In this document: positions 1 through 8,294 of the stretch, in pieces
How the letters are laid out: each line of letters begins with the position of its first letter
Position numbering within the stretch: position 1 is the stretch's first letter
Assembly: GCF_040214835.1 (NCBI RefSeq)
Contig: NZ_CP157874.1
Span: 3,476,001-3,540,000, forward strand
From: Pseudomonas asiatica
GTDB taxonomy: Bacteria > Pseudomonadota > Gammaproteobacteria > Pseudomonadales > Pseudomonadaceae
Length of the DNA stretch: 64,000 nt
Direction: 5' to 3'
Notes under the pieces: model-generated
Databases searched by the model: none
The model's input: the letters and a program-made list of their open reading frames with translations, nothing else
What the model was told of the DNA's origin: nothing
Translations under genes and position numbers: made by a program

Positions 1-6
1 TATGAA

Positions 7-960
7 ATGTTCAGCGTGCACGTTACCGCAGTGGAACAAGCCACGCCGCTGATCAAGCGCTTTACCCTGGCCCGCGAAGACGGCGCGGCGATGCCCGCCT
101 TCACCGGTGGCAGCCACGTCATCGTGCAGATGCACGGCACCGACGGCAGCCAGTTCAGCAACGCCTACTCGTTGATGAGCGACCCGCGCGACACCCGCAG
201 CTACCAGATTGGCGTGCGCCTGGAGGAGCAGTCCAAGGGCGGCTCGGCGTTCATGCACCAGCAGGTGGAAGTGGGCACCCGCCTGACCATTTCCTCGCCC
301 AACAACCTGTTCGCGCTGGACCCGACCGCCGGCCGCCATGTGCTGATTGCCGGCGGCATCGGCATTACCCCGTTCCTGGCGCAACTGCATGAACTGGAAG
401 GCGCCAGTGCCGACTACGAACTGCACTATGCCTTCCGCGCGCCGGAGCACGGGGCGTTCCAGGACCAGCTGGCCAACGGGCCGCACGCCGCCAACACCCG
501 TTTCTACATCGACAGCCTCGATCGCAAGCTCGACCTGGCCACCCTGTGCGCGGGGCTGGACGAGCAGGCGCACCTGTACGTGTGCGGCCCCAAACCACTG
601 ATCGACGCGGTCATCGCCTGCGCCGCCCAGGCCGGCATTGCCGAGCACCGCGTGCATTGGGAACAGTTTGCCGCCACTCCGGTCACCGGCAGTGCCTTTA
701 CCGTGGTGCTGGCGCAGTCGGGTGTGGAGTTGCAGGTTGAAGAAGGCATGACCATCCTGCAGGCCATCGAGAAGTCCAAAGCCGCCAAGGTCGAGTGCCT
801 GTGCCGCGAAGGCGTGTGCGGCACCTGCGAGACGGCCATCCTCGAGGGTGAAGCCGAGCATTACGACCAGTACCTGAGCGACGAAGAAAAGGCTGCCCAG
901 CAGAGCATCATGCTGTGCGTCTCGCGTGCTCGCTCGGCGCGGTTGGTGCTGGACCTGTAA
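7..960 (+). CDS. PDR/VanB-type FAD and 2Fe-2S oxidoreductase
   Basis: Reductase component that would move electrons from NAD(P)H to a partner oxygenase through flavin and a plant-type 2Fe-2S cluster. The order is that of the phthalate dioxygenase reductase/VanB family: flavin-binding beta barrel (about 1-100; RxxxS-like stretch around NAYSLMSDP at 52-60), nucleotide-binding part with GGIGITPFLAQ at 116-126 and YVCGPKP at 191-197, then a C-terminal ferredoxin domain with cluster ligands C266, C271, C274 and C304. Length (317 aa) is typical. The start is the ATG at 7. The ribosome site lies at or beyond the window edge, and the oxygenase partner is probably the gene just upstream, outside the window. 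The substrate cannot be told from this subunit; vanillate demethylase reductase is one possibility. Confidence 0.85.
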   Translation: MFSVHVTAVEQATPLIKRFTLAREDGAAMPAFTGGSHVIVQMHGTDGSQFSNAYSLMSDPRDTRSYQIGVRLEEQSKGGSAFMHQQVEVGTRLTISSPNNLFALDPTAGRHVLIAGGIGITPFLAQLHELEGASADYELHYAFRAPEHGAFQDQLANGPHAANTRFYIDSLDRKLDLATLCAGLDEQAHLYVCGPKPLIDAVIACAAQAGIAEHRVHWEQFAATPVTGSAFTVVLAQSGVELQVEEGMTILQAIEKSKAAKVECLCREGVCGTCETAILEGEAEHYDQYLSDEEKAAQQSIMLCVSRARSARLVLDL

Positions 961-988
961 CTGGTATTTCCAGCTTGTCGCGACCCCC

Positions 989-1103
989 TGTGGGAGCGGC
1001 CTTGTGTCGCGAAAGGGCTGCATGGCAGCCCCGGCAATTTCGCGTCGGGTCGAGATATGGGGGGCGCTTCGCACCCCTTTCGCGACACAAGGCCGCTCCC
1101 ACA
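989..1103. repeat. REP pair, class with CGGCCTTGTGTCGCGA
   Basis: Two perfect inverted 29-base arms (989-1017 and 1075-1103) reading TGTGGGAGCGGCCTTGTG onward face each other around a GC-rich centre. This is the typical Pseudomonas paired REP arrangement. It sits just behind the reductase gene and could end its transcript or protect the mRNA end. Confidence 0.85.
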
Positions 1104-1128
1104 TTGACTGGGTAAGGCTTCCAAAACC

Positions 1129-1145
1129 GTCAACCAAAAGTTGAC
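1129..1145. promoter_or_regulatory. Perfect inverted repeat GTCAAC-N5-GTTGAC, candidate operator
   Basis: GTCAAC at 1129-1134 and GTTGAC at 1140-1145 are perfect inverted halves with a five-base spacer. They lie 50 bases before the start of the HTH-PAS regulator gene and just upstream of a GTATAC/TATACT box at 1153-1159. The dyad size suits a Cro/CI-type HTH dimer, so autoregulation is likely but inferred. Confidence 0.5.
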
Positions 1146-1194
1146 AAGTTACGTATACTGGCAGGCTCTTGGCCCAGATCAGGACACCCTGCCG

Positions 1195-2274
1195 ATGTTG
1201 GAAAACAGCTTCGCCTTCCGCCTCAAGGAACTGCTCGAGCATCACAAGCTGACCCTGCAAGCCGTGGGCACGGCCTTGGGCATTTCGCGCACTGCGGTGC
1301 ACAAGTGGACCCGTGGCGGCGAGATCGACTACGACAACCTGCGCAAGCTGGCCGACTTTCTCAAGGTCAACTGGATCTGGCTGCGCTATGGCGACGAGGC
1401 GCTGCAGAACATCCAGCAACCACAGGTGGTCGAGCTGCCGATGACCGATCTGCGCCGGCGCCTGACGGCCGAGATCATGGAAAGCGAAACGCGCATGAAA
1501 CTGGCCCAGGAAGGCGCACGCATCGTCACCTGGGAATGGAACCTGATCAGCGACGAGGTCACCTACTCGCCCAATGTCGAGCAGGTATATGGCTGGCCGG
1601 TGCACCATAACGAAGACTTCTGGAAACACCTGCCGGGCGAAGACGTGCAGCACATGCAGGCGATGTATGCCGAGGCAGTGGCCAAGGGCAGCGGCTGCGA
1701 GTGCGACTTCCGCATCACCCGCCCCGACGGTGAAGTACGCTGGATCTCCTCCCGCGCCACGGTGGTACGCGACAGCGCCGGGCGATCGGTGAAGATGGTC
1801 GGCATCAGCATGGACAACACCGAGCGCCAGATGGCCCAGCAGGCCTTGAGCCAAAGCGAGGAACGCTTCCGCACGATCTTCGAGCTGGCCTGGGGCGCCC
1901 TCGCCTACATCGACCCCGACGGCACCTGGCAACGGGTCAACAACAGCCTGTGCGAGCTGCTGGGCTACCGTGCCGAGGAGCTGTACGGCATGACCTTCCA
2001 GCAGATCACCCACGCCGATGACCTGGCGCAGAACCTGCAATTGCTACAGCGCATGCTGGCCGGCGAAACCGAGCGTTACGAAGTGGAAAAACGCGTACGC
2101 CACAAGAACGGCGAGTACATCTGGGTACGCGCCCGCACCTCGCTGCAACGTCGCGACAACGGCGAGCCGGAGCACCTGATCAGCGTGTTCGAAGACATCA
2201 GCGCCGAGCGCCAGGAACATGAACGGCTGCAGGCGCACATTGCCGCGCTGGAGGCAAGACTGGCTGCTTCGTGA
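1195..2274 (+). CDS. HTH (Cro/CI) regulator with two PAS domains
   Basis: Predicted cytoplasmic transcription regulator of 359 aa. The N-terminus (about 1-65) is a Cro/CI-type helix-turn-helix with LKELLEHHKLTLQAVGTALG followed by ISRTAVHKWTRGG. Two PAS folds follow, at about 85-210 and 215-335, the second ending in the PAC-like HKNGEYIWVRARTS. A C-terminal coiled stretch (ERQEHERLQAHIAALEARL) closes the protein. There is no kinase or output domain other than the HTH. The ATG at 1195 is chosen over the in-frame TTG at 1141 because AGGA at 1181-1184 precedes it and the HTH starts there. The frame upstream also runs through the presumed promoter. The ligand is unknown. Confidence 0.75.
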   Translation: MLENSFAFRLKELLEHHKLTLQAVGTALGISRTAVHKWTRGGEIDYDNLRKLADFLKVNWIWLRYGDEALQNIQQPQVVELPMTDLRRRLTAEIMESETRMKLAQEGARIVTWEWNLISDEVTYSPNVEQVYGWPVHHNEDFWKHLPGEDVQHMQAMYAEAVAKGSGCECDFRITRPDGEVRWISSRATVVRDSAGRSVKMVGISMDNTERQMAQQALSQSEERFRTIFELAWGALAYIDPDGTWQRVNNSLCELLGYRAEELYGMTFQQITHADDLAQNLQLLQRMLAGETERYEVEKRVRHKNGEYIWVRARTSLQRRDNGEPEHLISVFEDISAERQEHERLQAHIAALEARLAAS

Positions 2275-2311
2275 CAAGGCTTACCCGAAAACCCAAGTCT
2301 GTCGCGATCCG

Positions 2312-2396
2312 TGTGGGAGCGGGTTCACCCGCGAACACGGGCGAAGCCCGTGCCATCCACCGCGGTGCCTGCTTCGCGGGTGAACCCGCTCCCACA
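2312..2396. repeat. REP pair, class with GCGGGTTCACCCGCGAA
   Basis: TGTGGGAGCGGGTTCACCCG at 2312-2331 is mirrored by CGGGTGAACCCGCTCCCACA at 2377-2396. It lies between the convergent HTH-PAS and LuxR-type genes, a usual place for REP pairs. Confidence 0.8.
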
Positions 2397-2412
2397 GGGA
2401 CCGCGCCAGCTT

Positions 2413-3279
2413 TCAGATTTGAGTAAGGCCGTTGCTCCTTTGCTGCCAGGCCGGCAGGTGATCGCCACGCAGCCAGTCGATAAACCGCGCAAACAACTCC
2501 GACTGCGAGTTGATCTCCAGCTTCAGGTACAGATTCTTGCGGTGCATGCGCACGGTTTCCGGCGAGATGCCCAGCTCCAGCGCGGTGGACTTTACCGAAT
2601 GCCCACGCAAGATCATGTGCGCTACCTCCCGCTCACGGTCGGTCAGCACCTGGCAGCCGAAACTGTCGAACGCCGCCTGCAGGCTGCCACGCTCCGCCGA
2701 TGCGGGGCCGGGCTCCAGTTGGTGCCGGGCGTAGCGCCCCAGCAGCTCGCGTACCATCGGCTCCAGCGCACGAAGCAGGTCGATCTGCCCTGTACTCAGC
2801 CGCGTGCCGCTGCAGCCCTGGAACAGGCTCAGCGACAACTTGCGGCCAGCGCTGAGGTCGACGATGTAGTAGCTGTCTTCACTGCAACCGGTACCCAGGT
2901 AATAAGCCTTGTAGTAGTCGCTGTCGAAGAAGTTGTCCGGGGCGATTTCCTGCAGGTGGTAGAAGCCCTCGGCCAGGCCGCTCTGCACGGCCAGGCAGAA
3001 CGGGTCGAGCAGGTAGCCGGCAGTGAAGTAGCGCTCCAGCACGGCGGCGCGGTGCAGGTCGGGGATGCCTTGCTGGTACAGCAGTTGCGGTGCCCGCCCC
3101 TGGCACTCGAGGCTGATCATCATCGATTCCACCTGCACCAGCTGGCCGATGGCGGCCGCCACATGCGCCAGCGCCTCGGGCGTTTCGCTGTGGGCCAGTG
3201 CGCGCTGCAGCGCCGCATGCCATTGCTGCAGCGCGCCCAGTGAAAGGGTAAGCGGGGTGTCGGGAGAGGCCTGGGTCAT
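2413..3279 (-). CDS. LuxR-family transcriptional regulator
   Basis: A 288-aa regulator with a C-terminal LuxR/GerE helix-turn-helix: LTDREREVAHMILRGHSVKS then TALELGISPETVRMHRKNLY. The N-terminal 200 residues do not show a receiver domain or a clear acyl-homoserine-lactone pocket, so the effector is unknown. I placed the start at the ATG at 3279 (MTQASPD) because the upstream extension is arginine/proline-rich and unlike a protein N-terminus. It follows the aminotransferase gene by 53 bases on the same strand. It may therefore be the last gene of that unit and control polyamine or amino-acid use, by inference. Confidence 0.75.
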   Translation of the reverse strand: MTQASPDTPLTLSLGALQQWHAALQRALAHSETPEALAHVAAAIGQLVQVESMMISLECQGRAPQLLYQQGIPDLHRAAVLERYFTAGYLLDPFCLAVQSGLAEGFYHLQEIAPDNFFDSDYYKAYYLGTGCSEDSYYIVDLSAGRKLSLSLFQGCSGTRLSTGQIDLLRALEPMVRELLGRYARHQLEPGPASAERGSLQAAFDSFGCQVLTDREREVAHMILRGHSVKSTALELGISPETVRMHRKNLYLKLEINSQSELFARFIDWLRGDHLPAWQQRSNGLTQI

Positions 3280-3332
3280 GCCCGGCAGTCTAGCCTGCCA
3301 GGCACGCCCGCGCACAGCCCTTTGCGCCAGGT

Positions 3333-4745
3333 TCATCGGCCCTGGTACAGGCCAAGCGCCGTGAGTTCGCGCGCGGTTTCGATGATGCACTGGCGCAGGG
3401 TTTCGACGATCTCGTCCACCTGCGCATGGGTGACGATCAACGGCGGCGACATCACGTTCAGGTGCATGATCGGCCGCACCAGCAGCCCTTTGGCCTGGGC
3501 CTTGCTGTGGATGCGTTCGCCGATGTTCACCTCATCGGCGAACAGCGCCTTGCTGGCCTTGTCGGCAACGAACTCGACACAGGCCATCAGCTTCATGCAG
3601 CGCACATCCCCCACCAGCGGCAGCTCGCGCAGGCTTTGCAGGCGCTGTTCCAGGTAGCCGCCAACGTCCTTGACGTGCTCCAGCAAATGCTCGCGCTCGA
3701 TGATCTCGATGTTTTTCAGCGCCGCGGTGCAGCACACCGGGTGGCCGCTGTAGGTGAAGCCGTGGGTGAAGCAGCGGCCCTTGCCCGGCTCGGCGATCAC
3801 CTGCCAGATGCGCTCGGAGAAGATGCACGCCCCCAGCGGCAGGTAGGCCGAGGTCAGGCCCTTGGCGGTAGTGATGATGTCGGGGGTGACGCCGAACAGT
3901 TCCTCGCTGGCGAAGAAGGTGCCCAGGCGCCCGAACGAGGTCACCACTTCGTCGGCGACGAACAGGATGTCGTAGGTCTGGCACAGCTGCCACATGCGCT
4001 GGAAGTAGCCCTTGGGCGGAATGATCACCCCACCCGAGCCCATGATCGGCTCGGCGAAGAACGCCGCCACGTTGTCGGCCCCCAGCGAGAGAATCTTGTC
4101 CTCGAACTCGGCCACCAGGAAGTCGAGGAACTCGGCCTCGTCCATGTCGTGCGGGGCGCGATACGGGTTGGGGTTGGACACATGGTGGATCAGGTCGTGC
4201 TGATAATCGAACTCCGGCACCCGGTCAGCGGCCTTGTTGCCGATCGACATGGTCAGGGTGGTGGAGCCATGGTAGGCGTTGTAGCGGGCGATGATGTGCT
4301 TCTTGTGCGGCTTGCCACGGCAGTTCTGGTAGTACTGGATCAGCCGGTAGGCAGTGTCGACCGCGGTCGAGCCGCCGGTGGTGAGGAACACATGGTTCAG
4401 GTCACCCGGCGCCAGCTGCGCAAGCTTCTGGCACAGCTCGATGGCCACATCGTTGGCCATGTCGGAGAACGGGTTGGAATAGGCCAGCTGGCGTACCTGG
4501 TCGGCGATGGCCAGGGCCATTTCCTCGCGGCCCAGGCCAATGTTGGTGCACCACATGCCGCCGACGGCATCGAGGAAGCGGTTGCCGTGGGTATCGCGGA
4601 TGTAGGCGCCCTCGCCGGCAACGATGTTCAGCGCGCCTTGCTCGCGGTGCTCGTCGAACACGTGGTAGCCGTGCATGTAGTGGGCCTTGTCGGCTTCCAC
4701 CAGCGGGTCGTGGGCAATGGCGAATGCTTTGCTTGGGGTGGCCAT
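3333..4745 (-). CDS. Class III PLP aminotransferase, polyamine/omega-amino type
   Basis: A 470-aa cytoplasmic class III (omega) aminotransferase, usually passing an amine from a diamine or omega-amino acid to pyruvate. Visible features are the dimer/cofactor region FLDAVGGMWCTNIGLGREEM, TTGGSTAVDTAYRL, HGSTTLTMSIGNK, the PLP aspartate in LFVADEVVTSFGR, and the Schiff-base lysine in TTAKGLTSAYLPLGA. It resembles the SpuC putrescine:pyruvate branch. Start ATG at 4745 has AAGGAG seven bases upstream. The frame stays open further upstream but into low-complexity arginine/proline sequence. It lies 34 bases behind a polyamine-type binding protein gene, suggesting one transcript for uptake and breakdown of an amine. 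The exact substrate is not shown by sequence. Confidence 0.85.
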   Translation of the reverse strand: MATPSKAFAIAHDPLVEADKAHYMHGYHVFDEHREQGALNIVAGEGAYIRDTHGNRFLDAVGGMWCTNIGLGREEMALAIADQVRQLAYSNPFSDMANDVAIELCQKLAQLAPGDLNHVFLTTGGSTAVDTAYRLIQYYQNCRGKPHKKHIIARYNAYHGSTTLTMSIGNKAADRVPEFDYQHDLIHHVSNPNPYRAPHDMDEAEFLDFLVAEFEDKILSLGADNVAAFFAEPIMGSGGVIIPPKGYFQRMWQLCQTYDILFVADEVVTSFGRLGTFFASEELFGVTPDIITTAKGLTSAYLPLGACIFSERIWQVIAEPGKGRCFTHGFTYSGHPVCCTAALKNIEIIEREHLLEHVKDVGGYLEQRLQSLRELPLVGDVRCMKLMACVEFVADKASKALFADEVNIGERIHSKAQAKGLLVRPIMHLNVMSPPLIVTHAQVDEIVETLRQCIIETARELTALGLYQGR

Positions 4746-4779
4746 GGGCAGCTCCTTGGCAGTGATCGTTGGGCAGTGT

Positions 4780-5883
4780 TCAGAAACCGGTCTTGACCGT
4801 GCTCCAGACCCGGGTGATGGCGCGCATGTCCTTCGGGCTCTGGGTTTTCTGCGCGAACAGGCGCTCGCGGGTTTGCGCGTCGGGGTAGATGGCCGGGTCC
4901 TGGCGGATCTCGTCGCGTACCAGCGCAGTGGCAGCGGCGTTGCTGTTGGCGTAGTGGATGTAGTCGGTGACCTTGGCCATGGTCTGCGGCTGCAGCAGGA
5001 ACTCGATGAAGCGGTGGGCATTGGCTGCGTGCGGCGCATCCTTGGGGATGTACAGGTTGTCGAACCAGATCAGCGAGCCTTCCCGGGGGATGAAGAACGA
5101 CAGCTTGATGTCCTTCTTCGCTTCCACCGCGCGGGCCTGGGCGGTGGCGTAGTCGCCGGACCAGGTCAGGGCCAGGCAGACATCGCCGTTGGGCAGGCTG
5201 GTGAGGTAATTGACCGAGTCGAACTTGCGAATGTACGGGCGAATGCCCAGCAGCAGTTGTTCGGCCGCCTTGAGGTCGGCCGGCGATGCGCTGCGTGGGT
5301 CCTTGCCCAGGTACTGCAGGGCCAGCGGGATAACTTCGGTCGGCGCGTCCATCAGGGTGACGCCACAGTCGGCGAAGCGCGAGACGATCCTGGGGTCGAA
5401 CAGCATGGCCAGCGAGCCGATGGGGGCATCGGGCATGCGCGCGGTGATCTTGTCGACGTTGTAGGTTACCCCTGAGCTGCCCCAGGTGTAGGGCGCCGAG
5501 TATTTCAGGCCGGGGTCGTAGCCTTGCAGGTTGTTCACCACCTGCTGGTCGAGGTTGTGCCAGCTGGGCAGTTGCTGCTTGTCCAGCGCCTGGAACACCC
5601 CGGCGCTGATCAGTGGGGGGACCAGGGAAGCGTTGAGCATGACCAGGTCGTAGCCGGAGCGGCCGGTGAGCAGTTTGGTCTGTACCGTTTCGTAGCCGTC
5701 GAAGGTGTCGTAGATGACCTTGATGCCGGTGGCCTTCTCGAAGTCGGCCAGGGTGGTTTCGCCGATGTAGTCGGTCCAGTTGTACAACCGCAACGTGTTA
5801 CCGCTGTCCACCTCTGCCGCCTGGGCCAGGCTGGCGCCAGACGCCAGCAGCAGACCGCCAATCACCTTCAGTACCTTGCGCAT
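4780..5883 (-). CDS. Periplasmic polyamine-type substrate-binding protein
   Basis: A 367-aa extracytoplasmic solute-binding protein of the PotF/SpuD/SpuE family for putrescine- or spermidine-like ligands. It has a Sec signal peptide (MRKVLKVIGGLLLASGASLA, cleavage after QAA) followed by LRLYNWTDYIGETTLADFEK, the usual family opening. Other family motifs are YDLVMLNASLVPPLISAGVF, APYTWGSSGVTYNVDKI and SGDYATAQARAVEAKK. No ABC permease or ATPase gene is next to it, so it would have to serve a transporter encoded elsewhere or work as a sensor. It is the first gene of the unit with the class III aminotransferase. Confidence 0.88.
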   Translation of the reverse strand: MRKVLKVIGGLLLASGASLAQAAEVDSGNTLRLYNWTDYIGETTLADFEKATGIKVIYDTFDGYETVQTKLLTGRSGYDLVMLNASLVPPLISAGVFQALDKQQLPSWHNLDQQVVNNLQGYDPGLKYSAPYTWGSSGVTYNVDKITARMPDAPIGSLAMLFDPRIVSRFADCGVTLMDAPTEVIPLALQYLGKDPRSASPADLKAAEQLLLGIRPYIRKFDSVNYLTSLPNGDVCLALTWSGDYATAQARAVEAKKDIKLSFFIPREGSLIWFDNLYIPKDAPHAANAHRFIEFLLQPQTMAKVTDYIHYANSNAAATALVRDEIRQDPAIYPDAQTRERLFAQKTQSPKDMRAITRVWSTVKTGF

Positions 5884-6014
5884 GGCAACTCCATCGTGTG
5901 AGTGCTCGGGATCGAGCCGATGGGGGCACTATCGAGGGATTTGCCGGAGGGGGACATACCCCGAATGTGTGGGTGGTCGTTTTTTGGCAGAATGTCGTAT
6001 GCCGACAGAATTCT

Positions 6015-6115
6015 GGGGCTGCTTTGCAGCCCTTTCGCGACACAAGGCCGCTCCTACAGGGTACGCGGATCCTGTAGGAGCGGCCTTGTGTCGCGATGGG
6101 CCGCAACGCGGCCCC
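6015..6115. repeat. REP pair with flanking hairpins
   Basis: TCGCGACACAAGGCCGCTCC onward (6035-6060) and its exact inverse (6071-6096) form 26-base arms. Small hairpins GGGGCTGCTTTGCAGCCC (6015-6032) and GGGCCGCAACGCGGCCCC (6098-6115) flank them. It separates the quinone-reductase-like gene from the binding protein gene. Confidence 0.85.
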
Positions 6116-6133
6116 AGTGGTTCGAGCAAAAGC

Positions 6134-6835
6134 TCACGGCAGCGGATACAACGCCTCATCAAACTGCTCCAGACGCGGGAACACCAAAGGCTGGTCGTCC
6201 GAGAGCTGCTCCAGGCGCTGCCGGTACTGCTGCAAAAACGCCTGCCGCGCCTCGTCACTGATGTACGGCACATGCCAGGCCACGAACGGCGGCAGTACCT
6301 CGAACCCCACGTAGGCCAGCGTGCCGCGCAAGATCGGCCGCAGCATGTCTTCCAGCGGCCCATGAATCGCCCCCTCGCCAAACATGTGCTCGCGCCCGCC
6401 CAGGGTCACGGTCACCAGCGCTTTCTTGCCCGCCAACCCGCCCTGGTCGTAGAAGCGCTTGCCGCCATAGCACACCCCCGACACCAGCACCCGGTCGATC
6501 CAGCCCTTGAGCATGGCCGGCGCCGAGAACCAGAAGATCGGGAAGTTCAGCACCAGCAAGTCGGCCCACAGCAGCTTGTCCAGCTCCTGCTGGATGTCCG
6601 CGGCAATGGCGCCACGCTTCACCCCCTGGCGCTGCTCCAGTGCATACACCAGGTACTCGGGGTTCTCGCGCTGGCTGAAGTCATCGGCACTGGCCACCGG
6701 GTTCCAGCCCATGGCGTACAGGTCGCTGACCTGCACCTGGTGGCCCTGGGCGCGGAAGGTTTCCACGGCCTGGTCACGCAGGGCAGCAGTGAACGATTGC
6801 GGCTCGGGGTGAGCGTGGACGATCAGTACATTCAC
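6134..6835 (-). CDS. NAD(P)H-dependent quinone reductase/flavodoxin-fold protein
   Basis: A 233-aa protein of the Flavodoxin_2 family (NQO1, MdaB, KefF relatives) that would bind FAD or FMN and reduce quinones by two electrons. Motifs: NVLIVHAHPEPQSFTAAL at the N-terminus, LLWADLLVLNFPIFWFSAPA then MLKGWIDRVLVSGVCYGG, and VTLGGREHMFGEGAIHG. I favour the GTG at 6835 (MNVLIVHAHPE). GAGGAG sits seven bases before it, while the ATG at 6841 would overlap that ribosome site almost directly. It follows the aldehyde dehydrogenase by 43 bases and may be the last gene of the aru-type operon. No specific role in arginine breakdown is evident. Confidence 0.8.
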   Translation of the reverse strand: MNVLIVHAHPEPQSFTAALRDQAVETFRAQGHQVQVSDLYAMGWNPVASADDFSQRENPEYLVYALEQRQGVKRGAIAADIQQELDKLLWADLLVLNFPIFWFSAPAMLKGWIDRVLVSGVCYGGKRFYDQGGLAGKKALVTVTLGGREHMFGEGAIHGPLEDMLRPILRGTLAYVGFEVLPPFVAWHVPYISDEARQAFLQQYRQRLEQLSDDQPLVFPRLEQFDEALYPLP

Positions 6836-6878
6836 AAACATTCTCCTCACACAAAACAGGTTGTCTTCCAGCTGTGGC

Positions 6879-8294
6879 TCAACACTGCACCGCTTTCACC
6901 TCGACGAACTCCGCCAGGCCCTCCTCGCCCCACTCGCGCCCGTTGCCCGACTGCTTGTAGCCACCAAACGGTGCCTGGTAGTTGAACCCGCCACCGTTGA
7001 TGAAGCATTGCCCGGCGCGTATCTGCCGCGCCAGGGCCAGGCCGTGCTCGCGGCTACCGGCCCACACCGCGCTGGACAGGCCGAACGGCGAATCGTTGGC
7101 AAGGGCCAGCGCCTGGGCCTCGTCGGCATAGGGGATCAGGCACAGCACCGGGCCGAAGATTTCCTCCTGGGCGATGCGCATGCGGTTGTCGACATCGGCG
7201 AACAACGTCGGCGCCACGTAGAAGCCGCGCTCGAAGCCGGCCGGCGTATCACCGCCGCACAGCAGGCGCGCGCCCTCTTCCTGCCCCAGGCGAATGTAGT
7301 CGAGCACGGTGCGCCGCTGGCCTGCCGAACACATCGGCCCGAGGAAGCTGGCCGGGTCACGCGGGTCGCCCATGACCAGCGCACGGGTCTCGGCCTCGGC
7401 AATCTCCAGCGCCTCGGCGTAGCGGCTGGCCGGCAGCAGCATGCGGGTCAGGGCCGTACAGGTCTGCCCCGAGTTGATCATCACGTCCTGCACGCCATGG
7501 CGCACCGCCGCGTGCAGGTCGGCGTCGGCGGTGATCAGCAGCGGCGACTTGCCACCCAGCTCCAGGCACACCCGCTTGACCGTCGGCGCGGCCGCCTGGG
7601 CCACGCGCACCCCGGCGCCGGTGGAGCCGGTGAACGACACCATGTCCACCTGCGGGTGCCGGGCCAGGGCCTCGCCGACCTTGGCCCCCGGCCCGCTGAC
7701 CAGGTTGAACACCCCGGCCGGCAGGCCGATGGCCTCGATCATCTCGGCCAGCAGGAACGCATGCAGCGGTGTTTCCTGGCTGGGCTTGACCACCACCGTG
7801 CAGCCGGCGGCCAGGGCCGGCGCCAGCTTGCCGATCATCTGGTGCAGCGGGTAGTTCCACGGGTTGATGAACGCGCACACGCCAACGGCCTCGCGGTACA
7901 CCAGCGAGTTGCCGACTTCGCGCACCTCATCCATCAGCCCGGCCAGTTCGGCGTACTGCTCCAGCCCGGCAATCGGGCCCTCGACCTGTACCGCCTGGCA
8001 CCACTGCACCGGCATGCCCAGTTCATCGGTGATGAGCGAGGCCATTTCCGCGGCGCGGCTCTTCAGCTGTGCGGCCAGCGCCGTTATGTACCCGGCGCGT
8101 ACGCTGGACGGTGTGCGCGACCAGCCATCGAAGGCCCGCCGCGCAGCCATCACCGCCCGTTCGACATCGGCCTCGGCGCCCAGCGGCACGCGGCCGATGG
8201 CCTGTTCGGTGGCCGGGTCGATCACCTCGGCCATGCCCTGCCCGCTCGGTACCTGCCAGGCACCGTCGATGTACAGCCGCGCATACTCACGCAT
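6879..8294 (-). CDS. NAD(P)-dependent aldehyde dehydrogenase
   Basis: A 471-aa aldehyde dehydrogenase superfamily enzyme. It shows the NAD-binding INPWNYPLHQMIGKLAPALA, FTGSTGAGVRVAQAA, the general-base glutamate in CLELGGKSPLL, the catalytic cysteine in NSGQTCTALTRML, and EEIFGPVLCLIPY. Its start overlaps the end of the AruH gene by eight bases, so translation is probably coupled. In this setting the natural substrate would be 4-guanidinobutyraldehyde, the product of the 2-ketoarginine decarboxylase. That is inferred from gene order; in P. aeruginosa this step has been assigned to KauB encoded elsewhere. Confidence 0.85.
   Translation of the reverse strand: MREYARLYIDGAWQVPSGQGMAEVIDPATEQAIGRVPLGAEADVERAVMAARRAFDGWSRTPSSVRAGYITALAAQLKSRAAEMASLITDELGMPVQWCQAVQVEGPIAGLEQYAELAGLMDEVREVGNSLVYREAVGVCAFINPWNYPLHQMIGKLAPALAAGCTVVVKPSQETPLHAFLLAEMIEAIGLPAGVFNLVSGPGAKVGEALARHPQVDMVSFTGSTGAGVRVAQAAAPTVKRVCLELGGKSPLLITADADLHAAVRHGVQDVMINSGQTCTALTRMLLPASRYAEALEIAEAETRALVMGDPRDPASFLGPMCSAGQRRTVLDYIRLGQEEGARLLCGGDTPAGFERGFYVAPTLFADVDNRMRIAQEEIFGPVLCLIPYADEAQALALANDSPFGLSSAVWAGSREHGLALARQIRAGQCFINGGGFNYQAPFGGYKQSGNGREWGEEGLAEFVEVKAVQC

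Noticed and set aside
1141..1194. TTG start for the HTH-PAS protein at 1141
   Set aside because: It would place the start inside the candidate operator and promoter, and adds residues unlike any HTH N-terminus.
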